The notes below the pieces were generated by a model. The model saw nothing but the letters and a program-made list of their open reading frames with translations, searched no databases and was not told the DNA's origin. Position numbers and translations under genes: made by a program. From the NCBI GenBank assembly GCA_027038555.1, contig JALVVX010000025.1:10599-74598 (forward strand): a DNA stretch of 64,000 bases. The letters are read 5' to 3'. Shown here piece after piece: positions 16,776 to 24,879 of the stretch. The DNA comes from Nautiliaceae bacterium. GTDB taxonomy: Bacteria > Campylobacterota > Campylobacteria > Campylobacterales > Nautiliaceae. Numbering within the stretch: the stretch's first letter is position 1; every line of letters starts with the position of its first letter.

Positions 16776-17641
16776 AAAAATTTATAAAAACAGTTTATAT
16801 CGGTTTTTATAAGGATGAAGAGTATAAACTGCTTTGCGAAATTAAAAAAAACAATAAAACAATAGAATCTTTAAAAGAAGAATTTGATTCAAAAGAAAAA
16901 CTTATTGAAAGTATAAATAGATACCTTGAAGATTACGCAAGGGTATATATATCAACTTTTGTAAATTCGATAAATCAGGGAATTATACCTTCATGCAACA
17001 AAAACGAATACAAAAAAAGAGAAATTGAAATTGAAAACATCAAATATTTATGTATTAAAAACCGTTATTCTATATATGTTTCAATATATGATTTAATGAG
17101 CACAAAAAAAGAATATCCTTTTGATTTGGATTTTATTTATCCAATATTTGCCCCGATAGATTTTATGGCAAAGCACAGAAACAATACATTTTATGTATTA
17201 ATTTTAAAAGAAAAAATCGCGATTATAGGATATAAAAACAATATTCCTATATTTTCAGATATTTTTGAATTAAAAGAAGAAAATATAGAAAACGAAGAAG
17301 TTGAGGAAGATATAGAACTTCTTGAAGAAATAGATTTAGAAGAAGAAATCTCGCCGGATATTGAAAAAGAAGCTGAAAATATAGAATTCGAAAAAAAGCC
17401 GGAAAATTTAACTTTTACGACAATAGAGTATAATATAATTAAAAATTTAAAAGATGCAATTAAAGATTATTACGAAAATTATTCGGATGATTTTTTGGAA
17501 AAAATTATATTTTTAGATACCGTAAATATCGGAAAAGAGATAAAGAAATTAACCGAAGATGAACTATTGCTTGAAAGTGATATAATAAATTTCGATTTAC
17601 TTAAAACTTTAAATATATTAAGCGAGAGGGAAAATGTATAG
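16766..17641 (+). CDS. Unknown protein, possibly PilM-like
   Basis: The 291-residue product has a mixed N-terminal half with strands such as NTFYVLILKEKIAIIGYKNN, then a very acidic linker (about residues 170-205, rich in Glu) and a C-terminal helical part. I do not recognise it by motif. Two downstream overlapping genes each encode a protein with one N-terminal membrane segment plus a periplasmic domain, the arrangement of PilM-PilN-PilO (or GspL/GspM) in pilus and type II secretion inner-membrane platforms. An actin-like ATPase fold is not evident by eye. The assignment is therefore from context only and weak. Confidence 0.4.
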   Translation: MFVEKFIKTVYIGFYKDEEYKLLCEIKKNNKTIESLKEEFDSKEKLIESINRYLEDYARVYISTFVNSINQGIIPSCNKNEYKKREIEIENIKYLCIKNRYSIYVSIYDLMSTKKEYPFDLDFIYPIFAPIDFMAKHRNNTFYVLILKEKIAIIGYKNNIPIFSDIFELKEENIENEEVEEDIELLEEIDLEEEISPDIEKEAENIEFEKKPENLTFTTIEYNIIKNLKDAIKDYYENYSDDFLEKIIFLDTVNIGKEIKKLTEDELLLESDIINFDLLKTLNILSERENV

Positions 17642-18155
17642 TTTTACAAAACCAAAATCAAAACCTCTTTTTAAAGAAGATACAAAATTATGGCTTGTCT
17701 TTTATTTTATATCCGTGTTTTTATTTGTTTCATTTGCTCTTTTTTTACTTTTAAAAGCATATTTTTACAATAAAGACACCCAGAAATTAAACGACAATTC
17801 TCTAATTCTAAAACAAAAAATAATAAAATTAAACACCCAAAAAGAGCTAATTTTCCTTCAAAAAGCATTGTATGAAAATGTACATGTGAAAAATTCAGTA
17901 ATTAAAACATCAATAAAAAATCTTCTTGATTTAATACCTGATCCAATCACACTTGATAAATTTTTACTTTCAAAAAATAAACTCATAATTTACGGAATAA
18001 CCCCGACAAAAGATGTATATAATATGCTTATGCTCCCGCCTCTTGAATCGATTTTTGAAAGTACAAAAACCTATTTTTACCAGCTTCCGAACGGATGGTA
18101 TAAATTTAAATCCATAAACATAATAAAGGCAGATAATGAAAATGCCTACAATTAA
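17634..18155 (+). CDS. Bitopic membrane protein, possibly PilN-like
   Basis: The 173-residue protein has a short cytoplasmic N-terminus (YSFTKPKSKPLF), one membrane helix (about residues 24-44), a coiled segment rich in Lys and Asn, and a small alpha/beta domain (LDKFLLSKNKLIIYGITPTKDVYNML) that resembles the ferredoxin-like fold of PilN/GspL. It overlaps its neighbours by 8 and 20 nt, indicating a coupled set of three. The identity is an inference from topology and gene order. Confidence 0.45.
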   Translation: MYSFTKPKSKPLFKEDTKLWLVFYFISVFLFVSFALFLLLKAYFYNKDTQKLNDNSLILKQKIIKLNTQKELIFLQKALYENVHVKNSVIKTSIKNLLDLIPDPITLDKFLLSKNKLIIYGITPTKDVYNMLMLPPLESIFESTKTYFYQLPNGWYKFKSINIIKADNENAYN

Positions 18156-18726
18156 TTTAAAAAAATTGAAATTACCAAAAATCAAGGTTTACGGAATAGA
18201 TGTTATAAAAAACTTTCTTTTTTTCTTTTTTTATATTATTTTAATCCTTATTATAATTGCAACAATCTTAGCGCCAAGTGTGAAACTCTTTAAAAAAACA
18301 AAAAAAGAATATTTCCTTGCCAAAAATCAATTTGAAACCATACAAAAGCAATATCAAAAAACCTCCCAAGAGCTCAATTCTTTAAAAGATAAAAATCAAA
18401 AAATAATAAATGCTTTAACAAGAAAATTTGACATAAACAATTTTAAACTGTTTGCAAAAGAATATATGAAAATAAAATCCATTAAAAAATTAAAAACCGA
18501 ACCTTATAAAGAAAAATTTATAAAAACTTCTTATTTGATTGAAGCAAACATCAAATCACCGAAAGATTTTTATGATTTTATAGACGCAAGCAAAAATTAT
18601 AAAAACTTAATAAGAATATATTTTCCGTTTAATTTTGTAAAAAACGACAAAGATATAAATTTGACTTTTAAAATTGATGTTTATAATCTCAAAAACAAAT
18701 TAAATGCAGAAGAAAAAGCCCACTGA
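18136..18726 (+). CDS. Bitopic membrane protein, possibly PilO-like
   Basis: The 196-residue protein begins with a basic amphipathic stretch (TINLKKLKLPKIKVYGID), one long membrane helix at about residues 25-46, a coiled coil, and a small periplasmic domain ending LTFKIDVYNLKNKL. This topology is that of PilO/GspM. The start ATG has AAAGG six bases upstream and lies 20 nt inside the previous gene. Its 3' end overlaps the convergent flavoprotein gene by 46 nt. Without a recognisable motif the name is tentative; a Campylobacter Cts-type competence component is another reading. Confidence 0.45.
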   Translation: MKMPTINLKKLKLPKIKVYGIDVIKNFLFFFFYIILILIIIATILAPSVKLFKKTKKEYFLAKNQFETIQKQYQKTSQELNSLKDKNQKIINALTRKFDINNFKLFAKEYMKIKSIKKLKTEPYKEKFIKTSYLIEANIKSPKDFYDFIDASKNYKNLIRIYFPFNFVKNDKDINLTFKIDVYNLKNKLNAEEKAH

Positions 18727-19787
18727 AAATTGTATCCTCCAAGCTCGCCTGTAACATCCAATACCTCACCTATAAAATAAAGTCCTTTTACTTTTTTGCT
18801 TTGCATATCAAAACCAATTTCCGATACATCGACTCCTCCTTTTGTAACTTCTGCTCTTTCAAAACCAAATGTCCCAGCAGGTGCAAATCTGTAATTTTCA
18901 AGGAGTTTGAGTTTATCAAAATCATTTTTTGTTAAGTATTTGACTTTTTTGTCTTCTAAATTTATAACATTTAAAAATTCTTTAATAAATCTTTTAGGAA
19001 GCGGAAGCTGAGTTGAAATCTGTCTATTTGGGTTTTTGAGATATTGTTTTATATTTTTCAAAAATGATATCTCAATAAAACCCTTATCCCACCACAATGA
19101 TGCATTAAGTATAGCAGGCCCTGTAATTCCTCTGTGTGAGAAAAGAATGTTTTGATTAAATATTTTATTATTGACTCTAACTTCTGCCATAAAAGAGATT
19201 CCACTAAGTTTTTTAAACCACTCTTCTTGTTTTTGTACTGTTAAACCAACCAAAGCAGGTTTGAGAGTAACAATATTATGACCAAATTTTTCGGCGATTT
19301 TATACCCGATATCGCTTGCACCAAGTTTTTTAAAACTCACCCCTCCGCTTGCAATTACGACTTTTTTGGCTTTTATATCGCCTTTATTGGTTTTAATAAT
19401 AAAACACTCTTTTTTCTCAATACCCAACACTTCGGTATCTGTCTGTATGTTTTTAACGTTTTTTTTAAAATAATTTAAAAGCTCGTCACTTGAATCAAAA
19501 AAATACTGATTTTTTTTAAGCTCTTTTACTTTTAGATTATTATTTTTTAACCATTTCAAAAACGCTTTGTTATCAAAATTTTTTAAAATCTCTTTTACAA
19601 ATTTTTCATCTCCTCTGTAATTTTTAAAACTTAAAATTTTGTTTGTTATATTGCATTTACCACCACCACTTACCTTTATTTTAGCGCCTATTTGATGGTT
19701 GTGTTCCAACAAAAGATAATTGGTTTTTAACAAATCGGCCAAAAAAAGCCCGCTTGCCCCGCCTCCGATTATTATGACATCATACAA
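18681..19787 (-). CDS. FAD-dependent oxidoreductase, HI0933/YhiN family
   Basis: The 368-residue flavoprotein has the N-terminal dinucleotide-binding loop IIIGGGASGLFLA, the family signature GAKIKVSGGGKCNITN, the second glycine motif VVIASGGVSFKKLGASDIGY, and the C-terminal RAEVTKGGVDVSEI...GLYFIGEVLDVTGELGGYNFQWAFSSA block that binds FAD. The substrate of this family (HI0933, YhiN, BaiN-like) is not settled. The start is a TTG with AAAGG eight bases upstream. It converges on the PilO-like gene and diverges from ybgC. Confidence 0.88.
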   Translation of the reverse strand: MYDVIIIGGGASGLFLADLLKTNYLLLEHNHQIGAKIKVSGGGKCNITNKILSFKNYRGDEKFVKEILKNFDNKAFLKWLKNNNLKVKELKKNQYFFDSSDELLNYFKKNVKNIQTDTEVLGIEKKECFIIKTNKGDIKAKKVVIASGGVSFKKLGASDIGYKIAEKFGHNIVTLKPALVGLTVQKQEEWFKKLSGISFMAEVRVNNKIFNQNILFSHRGITGPAILNASLWWDKGFIEISFLKNIKQYLKNPNRQISTQLPLPKRFIKEFLNVINLEDKKVKYLTKNDFDKLKLLENYRFAPAGTFGFERAEVTKGGVDVSEIGFDMQSKKVKGLYFIGEVLDVTGELGGYNFQWAFSSAFNLFLRL

Positions 19788-19827
19788 ATGAGACCTTTTT
19801 GTTAAAATTATACTAAAAAGGCGGTTT

Positions 19828-20202
19828 ATGAAAACAAGAATCTATTACGACTCGACAGATGCCGGAGGGATAGTATATCATACGGAATATATCAAATTCT
19901 GTGAACAGGCAAGAAGCGAAATATTTTTTGAACATAATATTTTTTTTGAAAATGAAGGATATGTGGTAAAAAACATTAAAGCAAATTATATAAGCAGTGC
20001 AAAACTGGGAGATATTATAGAAATCAAAACTTTCATAACAGATATAAAAAACGCCTCAGTATTGGTCCATCAGGAAATATATAAAGAATCAAAAAAAATA
20101 TTTGAAGCCGATATAAAACTTGCTTACATAAAAAACTCAAAAATTTCAAAAATCCCCGAAAATCATTTAAAGGTGCTTAATGAATACAAAATCGAAGGGT
20201 AA
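19828..20202 (+). CDS. ybgC: Acyl-CoA thioesterase, YbgC type
   Basis: This is a hot-dog-fold thioesterase of 124 residues with the N-terminal signature RIYYDSTDAGGIVYHTEYIKFCEQARSE, including the catalytic Asp of the YxDTDxxGxVYH pattern (here YDSTDAGGIVYH). YbgC proteins hydrolyse short or branched acyl-CoA/ACP and are often linked with the Tol-Pal envelope system. Here the neighbour is yraN, whose start overlaps its end by 23 nt. A TATACT -10-like box and AAAAGG precede the ATG, so the pair probably has its own promoter. Confidence 0.9.
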   Translation: MKTRIYYDSTDAGGIVYHTEYIKFCEQARSEIFFEHNIFFENEGYVVKNIKANYISSAKLGDIIEIKTFITDIKNASVLVHQEIYKESKKIFEADIKLAYIKNSKISKIPENHLKVLNEYKIEG

Positions 20203-20527
20203 TATAGGTGAAGACATTGCATGCAAATTTTTAGAAGACAAGAATTTTAAAATACTTGATAGAAATTTCTATTTTAAAGGCGGTGAAATAGATATAATCG
20301 CATATAAAAACAATACTTTGCATTTTATAGAAGTTAAAAGCGGTTTTGGTTTTGAGCCTATTTACAATATTACACCATCTAAAATCAAAAGGATTATAAA
20401 GGGCGCTTATATTTATATGAGGCAAAAGGGTTTTACCTCATCTCCTTTTTGTATCGATGCAATTATCGTTAAAGGAGAGTCGGTTGAAAATTATTCGATT
20501 GAATATTTTCCGAATCTCACTTTATAA
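20180..20527 (+). CDS. yraN: YraN family (UPF0102) nuclease-like protein
   Basis: The 115-residue protein has the UPF0102 pattern: KGNIGEDIACKFLEDKNFKILDRNF, then GGEIDIIAYKNNTLHFIEVKSG, which is a PD-(D/E)XK-like core (E-I-D-I and E-V-K). The family is universal-looking in bacteria but of unclear role; Holliday-junction-resolvase-like structure is known for relatives. It overlaps ybgC and is followed by about 100 bases of non-coding sequence before the convergent GGDEF/EAL gene. Confidence 0.9.
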   Translation: MNTKSKGNIGEDIACKFLEDKNFKILDRNFYFKGGEIDIIAYKNNTLHFIEVKSGFGFEPIYNITPSKIKRIIKGAYIYMRQKGFTSSPFCIDAIIVKGESVENYSIEYFPNLTL

Positions 20528-20629
20528 AAAGGAGAAAGGATGAAAAAGGGGGTAATGAAATTATATGAGATAAATGTTAAATAAATATTAAATTTGTAAA
20601 ATTTATGTAATATTTCCATAAATTTTATA

Positions 20630-22717
20630 TCATATATATGGCTGTGGCATTCCATAATAATAACCTTGGGCATAATCTACACCAATTTCTATCAATTTAT
20701 TATGTGTTTTTTCATCTTCCACAAATTCGGCTACTGTTTTTATACCGTTTCTTTTCGCAAAATCGGTAATCATTTTAACAATTTGATATGATTTGTTATC
20801 ACATAAAATTTTTTTTATCAAACTGCCGTCTATTTTAATAAAATCGATGTTCAAATTCAAAATATGCGCAAAATTAGAATATCCGCTTCCAAAATCATCC
20901 AAAGCGATTTTAATATTTTTCCTTTTTGCAATATTTATAAAATTTTTTATATATTCATAATCATCAATTGCTTCACTTTCAAGTATTTCAAATGTAACTT
21001 TTTTCAAAATATCATCTTCTTTATATTTATTAAAAACCTTTTTCATCAAATCATAATCCATTATATCTTCTATTGAAAGATTAAGGCTAAATTTAATATC
21101 TTTATCCTTTAAATAATCATATGCTTTGTTAAACATCATTAAGGTTAATTCACTGTAAAGTTTATTTTCTTTTGCAATTTCAAGATAAGGAACAATCGAT
21201 TCGATTTTATCATCGTTTTTAATTCTGGCTAATACTTCGTATTTTATTATTTTATTGTCTTTTAATCTGATTATAGGTTGAAAATAAGGATAAATGTCAT
21301 TTTTTTTCAATGCATTAAACAAAACATTATATTTTTTTATATTCTCTTTTATTTTATTCCTTATATCAAGATGGGGTGTATATTTTAATATACTCCTTCT
21401 TCTGTCTTTTTTAGTGGCTTTAAGTGCAATATCCGCATTTTCAAGCAGCGGTTTAATTTCGGCAATTCCTATACTTATCGAAATTTCAACATTTATGTTT
21501 TTAATTTTGAAAACCGTTTTTTCAATATTTTGCTTAAATAAAAAAGCCAATTTCATTGAATCATATAAATTCTTCTCATATAATATTCCAAAATCATCTG
21601 ACCCAAGCCGGTAAACCTTTGCATTTATATGTTCATGAGCTATTTTTGTAATATGCTGAGCCAGTTTTTTGAGTAGTAAATCACCGTTTTTAGAACCGTA
21701 AATATCATTAAAATTTTTAAATCTGTCTATATTTAAAATAAGTAAAGCGGGATTATCTATTTTTTTTACATCTTTATTGAATTTCATTCTGTTTAAAAGA
21801 CCTGTTAAATAATCAAGATTAATAATATTTTTTAATTTATTCAAAGTTTTTTTCAGTTTTATTTTATCCTTTTCTCTTTTTATCAATAAAACAGCTATCA
21901 ATAAAACTATTAAAATAACAAAAAAAATTAACAAATAAGAAAAATATTTAAAATACTTTATTTTTTTTTGCTCAATAATAAAAATATGATTTTTTATCTG
22001 TTTAAGTTTGTTTAATGCTTTTTCATCTATTATTTTTTTTAGAAGTTTAATATATTTCGGATACGTTTTTAAAACAACGTCGGTATGTATCATAAAAAGA
22101 TTTTTAAATCTGTTTATTTTAGGGTTTTCAGATGTATAATTTTTAATAAAACTTATATTGTTAATAATTAAATCTGTATCTATTGCATTTTTACTTAAAA
22201 GCAGTGATGTAACAAAAGAATTTACTTTTTGATAAAAAATATAATCGTTTATGTTTAATTTGTTGTTTCTGATTTCTTCAAAAATAATATTACCCAATCT
22301 GTTTAATTCACTGTTAAAAAATATTATTGAATTTTTCAATGCGGAATTGTATGTTTGAAAAGTATAAACATATTTTACTTTTTTATATGTCATTTGTTTA
22401 TATGTCAAAAACTCATTATAATCTTTTGGAAAAAGATTATTAAATTCAAATCTCAAAATATCATTTATATCTTCTTCCATACTTTTTATCGCTCTAATTA
22501 TTTTATCATTATCATAATATAAAAAAACATTACTTTTTAAAATTTCATAATTTAACCTAAGCTCAGTTGCCCTTAATTTTTCAAGAGAAGTAATTATTTT
22601 TTCACTTTTTAATAAATAGTTTTGTGTATAAGAATTAAAATATAAAATACTGAAAATAACAATAAATCCTAAAATTCCTATTTCTATTATATTGCGGTAT
22701 TTTTTGTAAAAATTCAT
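20630..22717 (-). CDS. GGDEF/EAL signalling protein with degenerate GGDEF
   Basis: This is a 695-residue membrane protein of cyclic-di-GMP signalling. One membrane helix is at residues 11-29 and another near 255-280, enclosing a large periplasmic, mostly helical sensor region. The GGDEF domain (about residues 300-440) has LDYLTGLLNR but the active loop reads RLGSDDFG, so cyclase activity is doubtful. The EAL domain (about 460-690) retains YEVLARI, FSLNLS, FEILESEAI, ALDDFGSGYSN and KIDGSLI, so phosphodiesterase activity is likely. It overlaps the di-haem peroxidase gene by 4 nt. Confidence 0.88.
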   Translation of the reverse strand: MNFYKKYRNIIEIGILGFIVIFSILYFNSYTQNYLLKSEKIITSLEKLRATELRLNYEILKSNVFLYYDNDKIIRAIKSMEEDINDILRFEFNNLFPKDYNEFLTYKQMTYKKVKYVYTFQTYNSALKNSIIFFNSELNRLGNIIFEEIRNNKLNINDYIFYQKVNSFVTSLLLSKNAIDTDLIINNISFIKNYTSENPKINRFKNLFMIHTDVVLKTYPKYIKLLKKIIDEKALNKLKQIKNHIFIIEQKKIKYFKYFSYLLIFFVILIVLLIAVLLIKREKDKIKLKKTLNKLKNIINLDYLTGLLNRMKFNKDVKKIDNPALLILNIDRFKNFNDIYGSKNGDLLLKKLAQHITKIAHEHINAKVYRLGSDDFGILYEKNLYDSMKLAFLFKQNIEKTVFKIKNINVEISISIGIAEIKPLLENADIALKATKKDRRRSILKYTPHLDIRNKIKENIKKYNVLFNALKKNDIYPYFQPIIRLKDNKIIKYEVLARIKNDDKIESIVPYLEIAKENKLYSELTLMMFNKAYDYLKDKDIKFSLNLSIEDIMDYDLMKKVFNKYKEDDILKKVTFEILESEAIDDYEYIKNFINIAKRKNIKIALDDFGSGYSNFAHILNLNIDFIKIDGSLIKKILCDNKSYQIVKMITDFAKRNGIKTVAEFVEDEKTHNKLIEIGVDYAQGYYYGMPQPYI

Positions 22718-23628
22718 CTGAATTTTCCCAAATCAGGCTGTTTACCCGTAAAAGTTTTCAAAAATGCTTCAATAGCATTAATTTCATCAGATTTTAATTC
22801 GATTCCCAAATTATAATACCCCATTTTTTTAATAGCTTCTTTAAGTGTCTCGGCACTGCCATCATGAAAATAAGGGGCCGTAAGAGCTATATTTCTAAGT
22901 GTCGGAACTTTATATACACATCTGTCCGCAGGATTGTGAGTGATTTCATATCTGTCGTCTATGCAATTTTTGTAAGAAATTATAAGCCCCATTTTCTGAA
23001 AAGAATTTCCTCCGATATTTACACCGTTATGGCAGGTAATACACCCGTAACTTTTAAAAAGAATTTTTCCTTTCATCTCAAGCGGAGTCAGTTTTGCCTT
23101 GCCCTTTAAATACAAATCAAATTTGCAATCAGGAGTTATTAAAGATTTTTCAAATTCTGCAATTGCATCTGCTATCATATCGGCGGTAATATAATCAGTA
23201 TGATATATTTTTTTAAACAATTTCTTATAAACACCTATGGTATTTACAGTTTTTTCAACTTCTTTTTTATCCATATCCATTTCAAAATTAGAATGAAGCG
23301 GACCAAAAACCTGCTCTTTTAAATCTTGTGCCCTTCCGTTCCAAAATTGTCTGAAATTAAAAACCGCATTTAATACAGTAGGTGAGTTAACCCTTCCTTT
23401 TCTGCCAAATACGCCAATTGATACTTTTCTTTTATCAGCCCATCCTTCACTTGGTTTATGGCATGACATACATGAGATTTTTTTATCTTTTGAAAGTCTT
23501 GGGTCTGTAAACAGATACATACCAAGCTTTGCTTTTTGTCTGTCATACTTAATCTTTTCAGGTATCGGCTTAATCATTGAATCTGCAAACAACAAATTAA
23601 AAAAAATTAAAATAAAAATTTTTTTCAT
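22714..23628 (-). CDS. Di-haem cytochrome c peroxidase
   Basis: The 304-residue protein has a signal peptide (residues 1-15, ending LLFADS), and two c-type haem sites, CMSCH at about residue 54 and CITCH at about residue 197, each in the usual context of the bacterial CcpA/MauG family. The C-terminal FHDGSAETLKEAIKKMGYYNLG is also typical. It reduces hydrogen peroxide in the periplasm using cytochrome c electrons, which suits a microaerophilic or anaerobic respirer. It lies between mnmD-like and GGDEF/EAL genes with 4-nt overlaps on both sides. Confidence 0.93.
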   Translation of the reverse strand: MKKIFILIFFNLLFADSMIKPIPEKIKYDRQKAKLGMYLFTDPRLSKDKKISCMSCHKPSEGWADKRKVSIGVFGRKGRVNSPTVLNAVFNFRQFWNGRAQDLKEQVFGPLHSNFEMDMDKKEVEKTVNTIGVYKKLFKKIYHTDYITADMIADAIAEFEKSLITPDCKFDLYLKGKAKLTPLEMKGKILFKSYGCITCHNGVNIGGNSFQKMGLIISYKNCIDDRYEITHNPADRCVYKVPTLRNIALTAPYFHDGSAETLKEAIKKMGYYNLGIELKSDEINAIEAFLKTFTGKQPDLGKFR

Positions 23629-24389
23629 TCATTATCCCTGTATACCCGGCATTTTGTTCTTTTTAATTTCTCTTCAAAATCTACTTTTGGAAAATTCAAT
23701 TCTCTTAAAGACGCAATGGTACCTTTTCTTATTATATCGCTTTTGTGGGTATAAAGCTTAAATCCAAGCTTATACAAAGCACATCTTACAGGTGTGGCAA
23801 CACTGTATGTGGTAATAATTCCTTTTGGATTTAAGATTTTTTTCAAATCTCTGAAATATTCTAATGTCCATAGTTCTTTATTTACTTTTGGAGAAAATGC
23901 ATCCTGATATACAATATGAATATCTTCTAAATTTTTGATATATTCTCTTGCATCTTCATTTGCAACTTCTATCTCTACAAAATCGTCTTTATAATATAAA
24001 TCTTTACTGACTGAATCAATTATATGTCTTATTTCATCAAACTCTTTTGGATATTTAAAATTTATGAGTGATTTAATCAACTCAACATCAAGTTCGGGAG
24101 AATAAATCTTTAATTTTTTATTTTTTGGTCTATTTAAAATTGATACAAAAGTATTATACCCAAGCCCGAAACATATATCGAGTATCCTTATTTCATCGCC
24201 AAAATCATCCGCCATCTCTTCCATAACGCAGACGTGTTTATAATATGTCTCTTTCAAAGCCCCCTCGCTTGAATGGTAACATTCGTTGTATTCTAAACTT
24301 TTTAAGGTATAGGTATTATCTTTTGTTTTTACTTTTTGATATTTGTTATTTATTATTTGTGTATTTATTTTTTTATTCTCCAATCTCAA
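23625..24389 (-). CDS. MnmC1/MnmD-like tRNA methyltransferase domain protein
   Basis: The 254-residue protein matches the methyltransferase half of MnmC (DUF752): SLEYNECYHSSEGALKETYYKHV, then the SAM-binding LDICFGLGYNTFVS and the catalytic-site region HIVYQDAFSPKVNKELWTLEYFRDL, ending with the LREL segment. It should convert nm5(s2)U34 to mnm5(s2)U34 in tRNA. The FAD domain of full MnmC is absent, as in MnmD. The first 24 or so residues (MRLENKKINTQIINNKYQ) do not align with the family and are coded by dispersed-repeat sequence, so the real start may be later. Confidence 0.82.
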   Translation of the reverse strand: MRLENKKINTQIINNKYQKVKTKDNTYTLKSLEYNECYHSSEGALKETYYKHVCVMEEMADDFGDEIRILDICFGLGYNTFVSILNRPKNKKLKIYSPELDVELIKSLINFKYPKEFDEIRHIIDSVSKDLYYKDDFVEIEVANEDAREYIKNLEDIHIVYQDAFSPKVNKELWTLEYFRDLKKILNPKGIITTYSVATPVRCALYKLGFKLYTHKSDIIRKGTIASLRELNFPKVDFEEKLKRTKCRVYRDNE

Positions 24390-24420
24390 TTCTCAATTCT
24401 CCATTCTCAATTTATCAATC
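24366..24420 (-). repeat. GAGAATGGAGAA/GAGAATTGA dispersed repeat at a gene border
   Basis: On the minus strand the cNMP-binding gene ends GAGAATGATTGA and is followed by TTGAGAATGGAGAATTGAGAATTGAGATTGGAGAA, from which the mnmD-like reading frame takes its first codons and its ribosome-binding site. It belongs to the same dispersed repeat family as 6358, 25985, 46053, 54354 and 56468. Confidence 0.7.
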
Positions 24421-24879
24421 ATTCTCCACAACTTCTACAAGAGCATTAAAAAGAGTAAGTATTTCACTATCCGCTTTTCGTAAATGCTTTGAGAGATTAA
24501 GACTTATCATCCAAAGCATTTTTACGGCTGTTTCCGGGTATGTATCAATTAAAGTGATAAAAGATTTATGTTCGATTTCAAGTGTCTTTATATCCGTTAC
24601 GGCTTTGATGGTAGAAGTTACAAGTCCCCTGTCTATAAGGTTAATCTCTGCAAAAAACTCTTCTCCCCCGCCCTTTACACTGCTTACGACATAATCGTCT
24701 TTATATATTGAAGTTTTATATATTTCAACCTCGCCTTCAAGCAGTATAAAGGCTTTTGAAGAATACTCTCCCTCTTTTGATATTAAAGTTCCTTTTTCAT
24801 AACTTTTCTCTTCGAAAAATGCCAAAACTTTTTGATACTCATCATCACTTAACGTTTTAAATATAGGATGTTCTCTCAT
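24415..24879 (-). CDS. Cyclic nucleotide-binding domain protein
   Basis: The 154-residue protein consists of one cNMP-binding beta-barrel: HPIFKTLSDDEYQKVL, the LISKEGEYSSKAFILLEGEVEIY strands, and GGGEEFFAEINLIDRGLVTSTIKAVTDIKTLEIEHKSFITLI (the phosphate-binding-cassette region), then C-terminal helices. There is no helix-turn-helix, so it is not a CRP-type transcription factor by itself. The canonical cassette arginine is not obvious (F-A-E-I-N-L-I), so nucleotide binding is uncertain. It overlaps recJ by 4 nt. A regulatory or sensor role is inferred only. Confidence 0.8.
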   Translation of the reverse strand: MREHPIFKTLSDDEYQKVLAFFEEKSYEKGTLISKEGEYSSKAFILLEGEVEIYKTSIYKDDYVVSSVKGGGEEFFAEINLIDRGLVTSTIKAVTDIKTLEIEHKSFITLIDTYPETAVKMLWMISLNLSKHLRKADSEILTLFNALVEVVEND

